Source: Methanobacteriota archaeon (GTDB lineage Archaea > Thermoplasmatota > Poseidoniia > Poseidoniales > Poseidoniaceae). From it: 36,964 bases of DNA. Below, piece by piece: positions 1 through 9,587 of this stretch. The number at the start of each line of letters is the position of its first letter. Position 1 is the stretch's first letter. A model generated the notes under the pieces. It had not been told where the DNA came from. It made no database searches and saw only the letters and a program-made list of their open reading frames with translations. A program made the position numbers and the translations under genes. The DNA lies in assembly GCA_002729095.1 (NCBI GenBank), contig PBWC01000041.1, positions 1-36,964 of the forward strand, given 5' to 3'.

Positions 1-2
1 CA

Positions 3-113
3 TTTTTAGATTCAATGGAACAGTTTGCAACTGAAGAAATTATTGAATTTGATGATAACACAGATGATGATAACAGTGAAGATAAACCATCAGGTCAAAT
101 GACTTTATTCTAG
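3..113 (+). CDS. 3' end of an upstream protein (partial), acidic tail ending in ...PSGQMTLF
   Basis: Frame 3 is open from base 3 to TAG at 111-113: FLDSMEQFATEEIIEFDDNTDDDNSEDKPSGQMTLF*. Not in the ORF track because it is truncated at the window edge. Confidence 0.7.
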   Translation, partial: FLDSMEQFATEEIIEFDDNTDDDNSEDKPSGQMTLF

Positions 114-1741
114 GATTTTTTAGATCCTTTGTCTTTGGGAATTAGTCTTCGAAACAGTGCGATTGCATTCCTATCAGCCTGCTCCTTTTCTTCTTTATTC
201 CATGTACTAGGATGTAATAATATAACGGCAGTTAAAAGTTCAAGTCTTCCAAACCACATTAGGATTGATGTGATAAGCAATGTTGCAGAATTCATTCCTG
301 CCCACGTTTGACTCGGGCCATAGTCTCCAAGGGCAGGTCCTGTATTACCCAAGCTTGAGGCAACTACTGAAATGATGCTCTCAAACGAATCATTTTCCAT
401 AAATATTGCTAACAATATACATGAAATTGCAAATAGTCCTATCCAAACAAATAACATTCCAACAATAAGTCCAATTTGTTGTCTTTCTACTACCTCGCCA
501 TTCATTCGAATTCTCTGAATCCGTCTGGGCTGAGCAATTCGAACCAACTCTCTCATTGCCACTTTGAAAGCTAAATTAATCCTAAGAAGTTTCAGTCCAC
601 CACTTGTAGAACCTGCACATGCTCCAACAATCATAAGCACTAGAAAAATTATTTTTGTAACCATTGGCCAAACGATGTAATCTGTAGATGCATATCCAGT
701 AGAAGTTCCTATTGAAATAACATTGAAAATACTGTATCTGAAACTATTTCCAAGCGCCATATCCGTGGAAATTAAGGCTATTACCATAGCACCAATAGCC
801 ATTCCTAAGTATGCCAAATAACTCTTAAATTCTTCATCACGATATGCTTGTTTGAATTCTTTCATACAAATGAGCCAAATTAATGTAAAATTTACACCAG
901 CTAAAAACATGAAAATTATGATTATGCTCTCAATCTTAACCGAATCAAAGTAACCGATGCTGTCATCATGAGTAGAAAAACCACCAGAAGCAACTGTAGT
1001 GAGAGCGTGATTAACTGAATCAAATAGAGACATTCCACCAATGAATTTTAGAAGTAACATTTCAATAATGGTTAACGCAATATAAAGCCCCCACAGTGCG
1101 ATAGCAGTTTGCTGTAGTTTAGGCTTCAATTTCGAAAGTGACGGGCCAGTAAGTTCTGCCCTAGCAAGTGCCATTCCGCCACCGATAATTCTGGATAAAA
1201 TCATCATTCCAAGCATAATGATTCCCATTCCACCTAGCCATTGTGTCAAAGATCTCCAAATCAATAGACCCTTCGGTTGGGCATTGATACAATCTAAAGT
1301 ACTGCCAGGAATACAGTTTGGACTCATTGCAGGAGAAATTACCGTTGCTCCAGTGGTTGTAAAACCTGACATAGATTCGAACCAAGAATTAACCGCACCT
1401 CTAGCAATGTCAATTAGTTGAATATTGTCTGTGAAAGGTCCGTTGAAAACCCCGCCAAACCAGTAAGGCAGTGCTCCAATGAAAACAGCCAATGGCCAAA
1501 CTAACGCTACTGCAGCAAATGCTTCCTTGTCTCTAAGTCTTTCACTAGTATTGGTTCTAGTGATACTAAGAAGAATCAAACCTAGTACAGGTGAAATAAT
1601 ACAAGGAAGGGCGAATGAATAAAGAGCAATTTCAATGCTATCAAGCCAAGCAGTAGCCAAACCACAAATAAATAGCGGGATAGTTAGAGCAATCAGCGTC
1701 CATCCCAGTATTAAGAATAGTACATCCTTTCGCATATTCAC
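110..1741 (-). CDS. trkH: Trk-type potassium uptake membrane protein TrkH
   Basis: Multi-pass protein with TrkH signatures (SMSGFTTTGATV, WRSLTQWLGGMGIIML, ASGGFSTHDDSIGYFDS, CAGSTSGGLKLLR, SSLGNTGPALG). GTG start overlaps the trkA stop (GTGA). Confidence 0.93.
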   Translation of the reverse strand: MNMRKDVLFLILGWTLIALTIPLFICGLATAWLDSIEIALYSFALPCIISPVLGLILLSITRTNTSERLRDKEAFAAVALVWPLAVFIGALPYWFGGVFNGPFTDNIQLIDIARGAVNSWFESMSGFTTTGATVISPAMSPNCIPGSTLDCINAQPKGLLIWRSLTQWLGGMGIIMLGMMILSRIIGGGMALARAELTGPSLSKLKPKLQQTAIALWGLYIALTIIEMLLLKFIGGMSLFDSVNHALTTVASGGFSTHDDSIGYFDSVKIESIIIIFMFLAGVNFTLIWLICMKEFKQAYRDEEFKSYLAYLGMAIGAMVIALISTDMALGNSFRYSIFNVISIGTSTGYASTDYIVWPMVTKIIFLVLMIVGACAGSTSGGLKLLRINLAFKVAMRELVRIAQPRRIQRIRMNGEVVERQQIGLIVGMLFVWIGLFAISCILLAIFMENDSFESIISVVASSLGNTGPALGDYGPSQTWAGMNSATLLITSILMWFGRLELLTAVILLHPSTWNKEEKEQADRNAIALFRRLIPKDKGSKKS

Positions 1742-3156
1742 ACCTTAAATTTACGCTCCAAGTCCGAAATGCGGTCTGGGCTACAAAATATAATTAAGCG
1801 ATCATTGGCTAAAATAGTTTTTTCTGGTGAAGGTCTTAGTGTTTCCCAGTATCCATCAACCGATTCTCTTTGAATAAAAGCAATCCTCATCCATTCAGGG
1901 AACCCAGCATCAGATATTCTCTTATTTGCAAATTTGTGTGAATCATCTATTCTCATGCTAATCCCAACAATGTTTGGGACATTGGAGAGTACTGCATAGG
2001 CTCCAGCTGCCTTGGAGTGTATGTGCGCAAGAATATTATCAACAGCGACTCTTTTTCTGTCAACTGCGAAAGTAATCCCCATGCGCTGAGTAACTTTGAC
2101 CAAATCAGCATCGTATAGAAGTAGTCCTGTTCTTTGTACACCCATATCGCTAGCAAGTAAGGCAGCAGCTATGCTGTCATGATCGGATTCAAGAGCTGCG
2201 ATGGCTATGTGGTTGTCAGGTATACCGACTTCAGTCAAAATTTCTCTGTCGAGGTGGTCTCCGTGAATAATTTCTAAACTAGGGTGGGAACCTATTGATG
2301 AACCTGCTAAGTTATTGGCCATTTGTAAATCTCTCTCGATAACGGTAACACTAGCCCCGTTGTGGAGCCAATTTTCCGCAATTAATCTCCCAATTTGGTT
2401 TGCTCCAATAATAGCGACCTTAGGATTTATTGGGAAATCTGTCACCTCATGTCCAAAAATATTTAGAATTCGATTAAAACTACTCAATCCTGTAGTGGCT
2501 ACAGCAATAACATCGTTAGGCATTAGCATAAAATCTCCATCGGGAACTATACTCCGTTCCCCGTCTCTTTTCACACCAACTATCAATGGAATTCCTCCAT
2601 CGATAGACTTACTGGCTTCTTTGAGGGTTTTGAAAACTAGATTTTCCGCATTTTTAGTTACATCCAACTCAATGATATAAGCATCATGACCGAATGGAAT
2701 TACCTCTTCTATAGAAGATGATCTAAGTCCCGTGTGTAGTCTGCGAATAGCGCTTTCTAGCGGGTTGATTGCATGATTAACTTTAGCCCATTTAGTTAGG
2801 TGACCTTGCTTTTGCTCTTGAATAAAATTCATACCTCTAACACGGCATAGTGATAGTAAAGGCTTAGCTTTTGCACCTCCAAATTCATAGTGCGCATGCT
2901 CGGCTAAGGCACAGGCAATCAAATTCCTCTCATCAGAATTGGTTGCAGCAACGAAAACCTCCGCCTCTCCGATGCCTGCTTCATTCAACTTATCTCTTCT
3001 AGTCAAATCACCATGTATCACTAAAACATCTAAATTCTGTGCATTTTTTACAGCTCTAGAATCATTATCTACAAGGACAACGTCCATCTCTTCTGCGCGC
3101 AAAGCACGTGCAAGCTCGGTACCAACTCGGCCAGCACCACCAATTATAATTCGCAT
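1738..3156 (-). CDS. trkA: Trk potassium uptake regulatory protein TrkA (two RCK/TrkA-N + TrkA-C units)
   Basis: N-terminal Rossmann motif MRIIIGGAGRVGTELARAL and a second one PKVAIIGANQIGRLIAENW; adjacent to trkH. Confidence 0.93.
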   Translation of the reverse strand: MRIIIGGAGRVGTELARALRAEEMDVVLVDNDSRAVKNAQNLDVLVIHGDLTRRDKLNEAGIGEAEVFVAATNSDERNLIACALAEHAHYEFGGAKAKPLLSLCRVRGMNFIQEQKQGHLTKWAKVNHAINPLESAIRRLHTGLRSSSIEEVIPFGHDAYIIELDVTKNAENLVFKTLKEASKSIDGGIPLIVGVKRDGERSIVPDGDFMLMPNDVIAVATTGLSSFNRILNIFGHEVTDFPINPKVAIIGANQIGRLIAENWLHNGASVTVIERDLQMANNLAGSSIGSHPSLEIIHGDHLDREILTEVGIPDNHIAIAALESDHDSIAAALLASDMGVQRTGLLLYDADLVKVTQRMGITFAVDRKRVAVDNILAHIHSKAAGAYAVLSNVPNIVGISMRIDDSHKFANKRISDAGFPEWMRIAFIQRESVDGYWETLRPSPEKTILANDRLIIFCSPDRISDLERKFKV

Positions 3157-3160
3157 TTTA

Positions 3161-4753
3161 TCACCACAAATTCTCTGCTAATTTCTTGATTTGGAAAGTG
3201 CCAGTGTTACTAGTAATCTCGGATGTACTGTAACTTCTTTCTCGATCGACGTCACAACATCTCTTACCAGGTTTGTAATAAGACTTGACTAGTGAGCTGG
3301 ATGGATCAGCCTCCTCAATCCAATCAATAAATGCAGTAGGTGTGTGAAGAAGCCACTTATTGTTTACAACATCAACAGAGCCTTCAACATAACAGGTATC
3401 TAATTCAATATTTCTTTCATTACACCAACTATCACTCATTGGTAGCAAAATATAGCCCCATGCGTGACCTTCCCATTCGTTGAAGGTGGAGTCAGTTAAT
3501 GCCCCAAACACGTACCACCCTGGAATTCCTTTCGCCCTGAGAATTGAAAAGAATGCGTTAGTTTGTTCGTCACAATCTCCAATAGAGGCCGCTAAACACG
3601 CAGGTCCACTTCTGGCAACATCTGGCGCAAATTTATCATATGCAACATGCTTGTGCAAATAATCAAAGGTAGCCCTTGCAAAGGCATATGCATTATCTGA
3701 CCTACCATCAGGGACATCAGCAGCAATTGTTTCTACGGTATTTTGAACAATATCGAATTGAAGGGCATCGATAGCATAATCTTGGTATGGGCCATCTTCG
3801 CCAATCATAGTTCCTCGATTATACCACTGCTTTGCACCAAACTGAATTAGTTTTGACCCACCACCTCTTTCAGAGATATCGCTAAAAGTGCCACTGCTAT
3901 CAATATCTATTCCATTATCAGAACCTTGGACACGACTGTCGACTCTAGATGACGACCACCATGAGTATGCTGTACTTGTAAGGCTTACAGAGAAAATAAT
4001 TTCAGCAGTTTCTCCAGGTGATAAACTCAGATTAAATTTAACGCAGTTATCAATCTGACAATCTTCATCAACATTTGGCCCAACCTCAGGCCACCAAACC
4101 GCATGTCCATCACCAGTGATTAATCGATCAGCGAATGGTTTTGAAGGCAAACCATCTAGTGGTATACTAATAGGTGCATCATCATTGACTTTCAACTGCA
4201 TAGAATTAATCGTTTGAATAGTAGAAGGTATTTCTGTAGCAGTAGTTCCATCAGTATATTCGAATCCTGTATTTTGTAGGTACAGGGAAGTGATGTTTTT
4301 TGGTATTGCTATATTCTCTCTAGCGTAACTGTTTCCTTCTTCATTGAAAAAAGTCAAGGTTTTGTCCAATGTGTAGGTTGTCTCAATTGGATAAAGGTGA
4401 TATGGAGCCGCTGCGAGTTGAATATATTCACTTATACCAGCATATTGCTTGAAGATGTGTTCTCTAGCTTGTGGAGATAGCATGATAAATGCGACTAAAG
4501 CAAGCATCACTACACTACGGAAACGGTTTTTTCTTCTTTTCAATATATTTCTCCTCTTTCCTGATTGGGTTTGAACAACACCCGGTTTAGTTGGGCGTTT
4601 GGTTTTGAGGTATGTAGATTCCAAAGTACCTCTATTGAATTGTTGCTCGGCAGCGAAATTGGGAGAACTAATGTTGGCTAACACCCTCCCACAATCATAG
4701 CAAATTGTATCACCCGGGAGAGTAACACTTCGGCAATAAGGGCAGGTGCCCAT
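3161..4753 (-). CDS. Zinc-ribbon / single-TM / transglutaminase-like protein
   Basis: ORF extends to 4831, but MGTCPYCRSVTLPGDTICYDCGRVL at 4753 is the plausible start. CPYC...CYDC zinc ribbon, TM (VVMLALVAFIMLS), then a transglutaminase-like core (GDCDEQTNAFFSILRAKGIPGWYVFGAL...EWEGHAWGYILLP). Confidence 0.75.
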   Translation of the reverse strand: MGTCPYCRSVTLPGDTICYDCGRVLANISSPNFAAEQQFNRGTLESTYLKTKRPTKPGVVQTQSGKRRNILKRRKNRFRSVVMLALVAFIMLSPQAREHIFKQYAGISEYIQLAAAPYHLYPIETTYTLDKTLTFFNEEGNSYARENIAIPKNITSLYLQNTGFEYTDGTTATEIPSTIQTINSMQLKVNDDAPISIPLDGLPSKPFADRLITGDGHAVWWPEVGPNVDEDCQIDNCVKFNLSLSPGETAEIIFSVSLTSTAYSWWSSSRVDSRVQGSDNGIDIDSSGTFSDISERGGGSKLIQFGAKQWYNRGTMIGEDGPYQDYAIDALQFDIVQNTVETIAADVPDGRSDNAYAFARATFDYLHKHVAYDKFAPDVARSGPACLAASIGDCDEQTNAFFSILRAKGIPGWYVFGALTDSTFNEWEGHAWGYILLPMSDSWCNERNIELDTCYVEGSVDVVNNKWLLHTPTAFIDWIEEADPSSSLVKSYYKPGKRCCDVDRERSYSTSEITSNTGTFQIKKLAENLW

Positions 4754-4874
4754 ATTACACCGTCTAGGTCGGCATTGTATAACGATTACCTGCGGAAATC
4801 CTACAAACACTTTATTTGTGATGCAATTCAAATACCTTGAAAAATACGACTACTAATTCCAAGTAAACAAACAC

Positions 4875-5666
4875 TTACTCAGAAGAGTCATCACTTTCCT
4901 CACTTTTTTTTGCCAAATTGTCATTTTGCTTTTCCAATCTTGCTTGTCTTGCCCAAATTTTTCTAAGACGCTTCTTTCCTTCACTCGGTATGGAATCCCA
5001 TATCCATGTACTTGAGTTTCTGGTAAAAATAAGAGTTATAGGAATAATAAATATCCAAGCCAATGGATTGATCATAGCGAAGGGAAACATCACCATATAT
5101 CCACATCGCCAAAATGAAGAACGCAAAACAGCTCCCCATCTTTTTCCTCTTAACATTAAATGGCCATGATAACTGCTGATTAATGCTTCACACCTAGGAC
5201 TAAAAATTGAAATCCCTGCTACTGTGATTACAAGATTGATCTGATTGAATGAAAAAATCTCCCTAACTTCTAACGTTTTGTAAATCATAATCATAGAAAT
5301 CATTCCACCAACAGCAAGACCTAGCGCCCAACCACTTGTAGTTTGAGAACTTCCCTTTCTTACTCTATTTCTTCTAAGCAGTAGATGAACCGCAACTGAT
5401 GCTAGAACTCCTAAAATAATAATATTCAGAGGATTTACAACTTCTTGACTGTCATCTAAAAACATGGATAGGTATGGGGTTATGACAGCATCATGAATCA
5501 ATCTACCATAAACACCTCCAAGTAAAATTCCCCAGAAAACATTACTCCATGCCGTAGGTAAGTCATAGAAACCAGAGTATTTGGTCATAACTCCTCTCCA
5601 TCCCAATGTCATTCCAATTAGTGCTGCAATACTTGCCAATTGGAACAACAGGAAAGTGGAAGCCAT
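4875..5666 (-). CDS. Multi-pass integral membrane protein of unknown function
   Basis: Several hydrophobic segments and a charged C-terminal tail (ARLEKQNDNLAKKSEESDDSSE). No family recognised. Confidence 0.7.
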   Translation of the reverse strand: MASTFLLFQLASIAALIGMTLGWRGVMTKYSGFYDLPTAWSNVFWGILLGGVYGRLIHDAVITPYLSMFLDDSQEVVNPLNIIILGVLASVAVHLLLRRNRVRKGSSQTTSGWALGLAVGGMISMIMIYKTLEVREIFSFNQINLVITVAGISIFSPRCEALISSYHGHLMLRGKRWGAVLRSSFWRCGYMVMFPFAMINPLAWIFIIPITLIFTRNSSTWIWDSIPSEGKKRLRKIWARQARLEKQNDNLAKKSEESDDSSE

Positions 5667-5755
5667 GTTAGTGCGCAGGTGTCACACTTCATCAAGGCAA
5701 TGTATGAAATTTTGATTTGCGTTGGTTTCAAAGACCTTCGACTATACGCCGTGTC

Positions 5756-7009
5756 ATGGCAAGATTACTTTTGTTTGGTGGCAAGGGCGGAGTTGGTAAA
5801 ACTACGACTTCTGCCGCTACCGCTGTTTGGCTTGCTGATTCAGGTCTCAAAGTTTTATTGGTTTCAAGTGACCCTGCCCATTCAACATCAGATTCTCTTG
5901 GTGTAAAAATTGGTACAGAGCCTACTGCTATTGAAGGTGTGGATGGATTATTCGGATTGGAGATGGATCCTGAATCAAAACTCTCTTCCTTGTTACCTAA
6001 ACTTGGCAAAATGGTCGACGGAATGAATTCAAAGGGTGGTCTTGGAGGAATTGGCGGATTAAGCATGATGCTTGATCCCAATGCTAAGGAGGAGATTGAA
6101 GAAATGAAATCAGAAATACAAACTTCTGAAATGATTTTGCCAGGTCTAGATGAGGCACTTGCTTTTGACGAATTATTACGCCATGTTGAAGATCCAAATT
6201 GGGATGTTATTGTCTTTGATACAGCCCCTACCGGGCATACGTTAAGATTTCTTTCATTGCCTGAAATTATTGAAGCATGGTCTGGACGCTTGATTAGAAT
6301 GATGAGGATTTCTGGGGGCATTAGGTCTATGTTATTTGGTAGCAAAGAAAGCAATGAGATGAAGGAAGAACTTGAACGTTTTAGACGCCGAGTTTTGCAC
6401 GTCAGGAGAGTTTTGAGCGATGAACAACTAACCTCTTTTACTCTTGTTACAATTCCAGAAAGGATGGGAGTCAACGAAACACTAAGAGCGCATAAATCAT
6501 TGATGGAATTTAATCTCCCTGTACATAATTGTCTTGTAAATAGACTCACACCAGAATTTGATCATCCGTTTTTGAAGAATAGGAGAGATTCAGAATTAGC
6601 TCGAATTTTAGAACTGACCGAAAAACTCTCAGATGTACAGGTTTCGAATTTAGAACTGTTAGATCAAGAAGTGGTTGGAATTGATAATTTGAGACTGGTT
6701 GGAGAAAAATTATATGGTGACACAGTAAATATTGAGCAGTCATTAGGCCCACATAGGATTGGAAGTTTACTGGTTCATGAAATTCACCGTGGAATGGTCC
6801 GAGAGCTAAATGATGAATTTGAAAGAATCTTTCTTCACTTCCCCGGAATTAAGCGTGATGAATTATCACTGCGTAGTAGTGAAGGAGTTTTATTAATTGG
6901 TCTGAATGGTAGAGAGCGGGAGATAAAAACATCAGTTCCAGTTAAGGCTAGTCAAGTTGATGCAAAACTGGAAGGAGATGTGCTCAGACTTGATGTACCC
7001 TTAAATTAA
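5756..7009 (+). CDS. ArsA/Get3-family ATPase with C-terminal HSP20/alpha-crystallin-like segment
   Basis: Start MARLLLFGGKGGVGKTTTSAATAVWLADSG (deviant Walker A); VFDTAPTGHTLRFLSLPE switch motif; C-terminal EGVLLIGLNGREREIKTSVPVKASQVDAKLEGDVLRLDVPLN resembles the ArsA HSP20-like domain. ORF track start 5717 is probably too early. Confidence 0.85.
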   Translation: MARLLLFGGKGGVGKTTTSAATAVWLADSGLKVLLVSSDPAHSTSDSLGVKIGTEPTAIEGVDGLFGLEMDPESKLSSLLPKLGKMVDGMNSKGGLGGIGGLSMMLDPNAKEEIEEMKSEIQTSEMILPGLDEALAFDELLRHVEDPNWDVIVFDTAPTGHTLRFLSLPEIIEAWSGRLIRMMRISGGIRSMLFGSKESNEMKEELERFRRRVLHVRRVLSDEQLTSFTLVTIPERMGVNETLRAHKSLMEFNLPVHNCLVNRLTPEFDHPFLKNRRDSELARILELTEKLSDVQVSNLELLDQEVVGIDNLRLVGEKLYGDTVNIEQSLGPHRIGSLLVHEIHRGMVRELNDEFERIFLHFPGIKRDELSLRSSEGVLLIGLNGREREIKTSVPVKASQVDAKLEGDVLRLDVPLN

Positions 7010-7052
7010 TTTTAAGGAATGGGTTCAAAGAGTAAAACCGTTACGGACTACC

Positions 7053-8423
7053 ATGGCACTGGAAGGTCTATCGAGGGGAATTTTCCGTTCTCTAGGCTTT
7101 CTCAAGAATCGTCGAAAGTTAGATGAAGAAGAATTGAGGGAGATGACCCGCAGTCTTAGGAGAGCTCTACAAGAGGCAGATTTTAACGTTCGTCAAACTA
7201 AAGAGATAGTTGAACGATTAGAGAATCGTCTTAAAGACGAAGAACCTAGGCCAGGTTTGACATTACAAACTCATGCCATGAATATATTGTATACTGAACT
7301 AGTTCGAATTCTTGGTCCTTCCCATCAGTTCCAACCTCGAGGGTCAACATTACTTTTAGTTGGTCTGTACGGTCAGGGTAAAACAACTACTACTGCTAAA
7401 CTTGCTGAATGGTATAGGAAAAAGCATGGTTTACGCGTTGCTGTAATTGAGGCTGACGTACACCGTCCTGGAGCGTATGCTCAATTATCACAGTTATTGG
7501 AAGATAGTTCAGTAATTGTTTATGGCGAGCCAGACAATAAGGACGCTGCATCTATTGTTAGGAATGGATTGCAGAAATGCGCATCTGCTGATATGGTAAT
7601 AGTTGATACTGCAGGGCGCCATCAATTAGATGAAGAATTAGTTCAAGAATTAGAAAACATTTCTTCCTTAACTAGGGCTACTGAGAGATGGCTAGTTATT
7701 GACGCCCAAGTTGGTCAAGCAGCAGGCCCGGTTGCTGCATCATTTCACAGTTTAGCAGGTGTGACTGGTATAGTTGTGACCAAGCTTGACGGAACTGCCA
7801 GAGGCGGTGGAGCATTATCTGCAGTCGCTGCAACTGGTGCTCCTATTGTTCACATCGGTGTGGGTGAAAAAGTATCGGATTTAGAGAAATTTGAGTCTGA
7901 CCGATTTATTTCACGACTTCTGGGAATGGGCGACATTCAAGGATTAATTGACCTTGCTCCAGAAGATTTAGACGAAGAAGAAGCAATGCGGTTAACCCAA
8001 AGAATGATGAGTGGTCGTTTCACGTTAAATGATATGTATAAGCAGATGGAAATGATGTCTAAAGTTGGTACAATCGACAAACTTATGTCATTCTTACCTG
8101 GTAATATGCTTGGCGGATTAGGCGGTATGTCAAAATCGCAAAAGCAAGCGATGCAAGGGAATTTGGATCGTTACAGAACAATAATGGATAGTATGACTGC
8201 ATGGGAAAAAAATGAGCCGGCAAAAATAAAAGCTGATAGGATAAAGCGGATTGCTAGAGGTTCAGGTGTCAGAGAAAAGGACGTTAGAGAGCTCATCGGC
8301 CAATGGAATCGCTCAAGGAAGATGATGAAAGGTATGGGCGGTAATCGTAAATTAAACAAACAAATGCGGAAAATGATGAAAGAGGGTGAAATGGATATTG
8401 ACCCGACATCTTTTGGAATGTAA
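7053..8423 (+). CDS. srp54: Signal recognition particle 54 kDa protein (SRP54)
   Basis: LLVGLYGQGKTTTTAKLAEWY, VDTAGRHQLDEEL, TKLDGTARGGGALSAVAATGAPI, and the M domain (GMGDIQGLIDLAPEDLDEEEA...RIARGSGV). Confidence 0.96.
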   Translation: MALEGLSRGIFRSLGFLKNRRKLDEEELREMTRSLRRALQEADFNVRQTKEIVERLENRLKDEEPRPGLTLQTHAMNILYTELVRILGPSHQFQPRGSTLLLVGLYGQGKTTTTAKLAEWYRKKHGLRVAVIEADVHRPGAYAQLSQLLEDSSVIVYGEPDNKDAASIVRNGLQKCASADMVIVDTAGRHQLDEELVQELENISSLTRATERWLVIDAQVGQAAGPVAASFHSLAGVTGIVVTKLDGTARGGGALSAVAATGAPIVHIGVGEKVSDLEKFESDRFISRLLGMGDIQGLIDLAPEDLDEEEAMRLTQRMMSGRFTLNDMYKQMEMMSKVGTIDKLMSFLPGNMLGGLGGMSKSQKQAMQGNLDRYRTIMDSMTAWEKNEPAKIKADRIKRIARGSGVREKDVRELIGQWNRSRKMMKGMGGNRKLNKQMRKMMKEGEMDIDPTSFGM

Positions 8424-8424
8424 A

Positions 8425-9534
8425 TTAATCATCCAATGGCGGCAAGTCTGGTATAACCTTCGTATTGGCTTCCTCCAGGGCTGCTTCTTCTGCTAGCCTT
8501 TGTTCTTCAGCAATTCTTGCCTCCTCTTCTGCTAATTTTTTTGCTTCCAATTCGGCAGCAATTTTAGCATTTTGTTCGGCTAAAAGTTTAGCTTCTTCTT
8601 CCAAAGCTAATCGTTCTTTTTCATCTGCTATTCTTTTGGCTTCTTCAAGTTCAGCATTTATTTTCGCCTCTTCGGCCAAACGCTCATCTTCAGTAATTTT
8701 AATCGCCTCTTCGACCATTTTCAAATGTGCCTCATTCGCCAGTCTGGCATTTTCTTCTTGTTCAGCGATTAATTTAGCCTCAAGTTCTGCCTTCAATCTA
8801 GCCTCCTCTTCGGCCTTGAGCCTAGCCTCTTCTATCGCAGCCAGCCTTTGCTCCTCAGCAATTCTAGCCTCCTCTTCAGCCTTGAGTCTTGCCTCCTCTT
8901 CAGCCTTGAGTCTTGCCTCTTCCTCCGCAGCCAGCCTTTGCTCCTCGGCAATTCTTGCTTCTTCTTCCGCAGCCAACCGTTGCTCCTCAGCAATTCTAGC
9001 CTCCTCTTCAGCCTTTTTGCGCGCCTCTTCTTCTTCAATAGCACGTCTTTCGGCTTCAGCCGCCAACCTTTCCTCTTCTTCGATCTTTGCTCTCATTTCA
9101 GCTTCAGCCTTGAGGCGAGCTTCTTCTTCCGCCCTCGCTCTTGCTTCTGCCAAAGCCTTTGCCTCTTCTTCGGCTCGAATTCTAGCTTCCTCCTCTTCTC
9201 TAGCTTTTTTCTCCGCTTCGATTCGTAATCTTGCTTTCTCTGCAAGTTCTCGCTCCAATCTTGCTTCTTCCTCTAATCTTTGACTAAGAGTATATCTTTC
9301 AATAACAACATCGTAAATCGCTTTGTAGTCTTCATCGCTTAAGTCTAGGGTTTCAGTTCTGGCGACAATCATGTATTGTTCTATCTCGGTTTGAGAAAAA
9401 GTACCTTCATGGGTACTCAAAACAGTTCTCAGAACTTGGTAAAATTTGCGTTGTTCCGATTTAATCATTCCATCCGAAGTTATGAAATCCTGGACAATGG
9501 TAAGTACCTCAGTCATGTTCAAATTCTCGGACAT
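8425..9534 (-). CDS. EAR-repeat long-helix/coiled-coil protein with an N-terminal helical domain
   Basis: Start MSENLNMTEVLTIVQDFITSDGMIKSEQRKFY (9534); long EEARLKAEEEARIAEEQRLAAE tract. The longer ORF start at 9645 would overlap ProRS and is less likely. Confidence 0.75.
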   Translation of the reverse strand: MSENLNMTEVLTIVQDFITSDGMIKSEQRKFYQVLRTVLSTHEGTFSQTEIEQYMIVARTETLDLSDEDYKAIYDVVIERYTLSQRLEEEARLERELAEKARLRIEAEKKAREEEEARIRAEEEAKALAEARARAEEEARLKAEAEMRAKIEEEERLAAEAERRAIEEEEARKKAEEEARIAEEQRLAAEEEARIAEEQRLAAEEEARLKAEEEARLKAEEEARIAEEQRLAAIEEARLKAEEEARLKAELEAKLIAEQEENARLANEAHLKMVEEAIKITEDERLAEEAKINAELEEAKRIADEKERLALEEEAKLLAEQNAKIAAELEAKKLAEEEARIAEEQRLAEEAALEEANTKVIPDLPPLDD

Positions 9535-9587
9535 AGTATTACCAAATAGTTGAGGCTTTTGTCCTTTACTATTTTTTGTAAACTGTC

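Noticed and set aside
1218-1421. Small ORFs on either strand inside trkH, trkA, OPT, mqnE, metG and other genes
   Set aside because: Fully inside strongly supported CDSs, no recognisable motifs.
5728-6549. 273-aa minus-strand ORF opposite the ArsA/Get3 gene
   Set aside because: Lies entirely antisense to a confidently recognised ATPase; low-complexity Ser/Ile-rich, no family features.
8465-9283. 272-aa plus-strand ORF (Ser/Ala-rich), plus other-frame ORFs 8832-9044 and 8848-9228
   Set aside because: Antisense or frame-shifted shadows of the EAR-repeat gene; composition follows from GAA/GAG/GCT-rich codons on the other strand.
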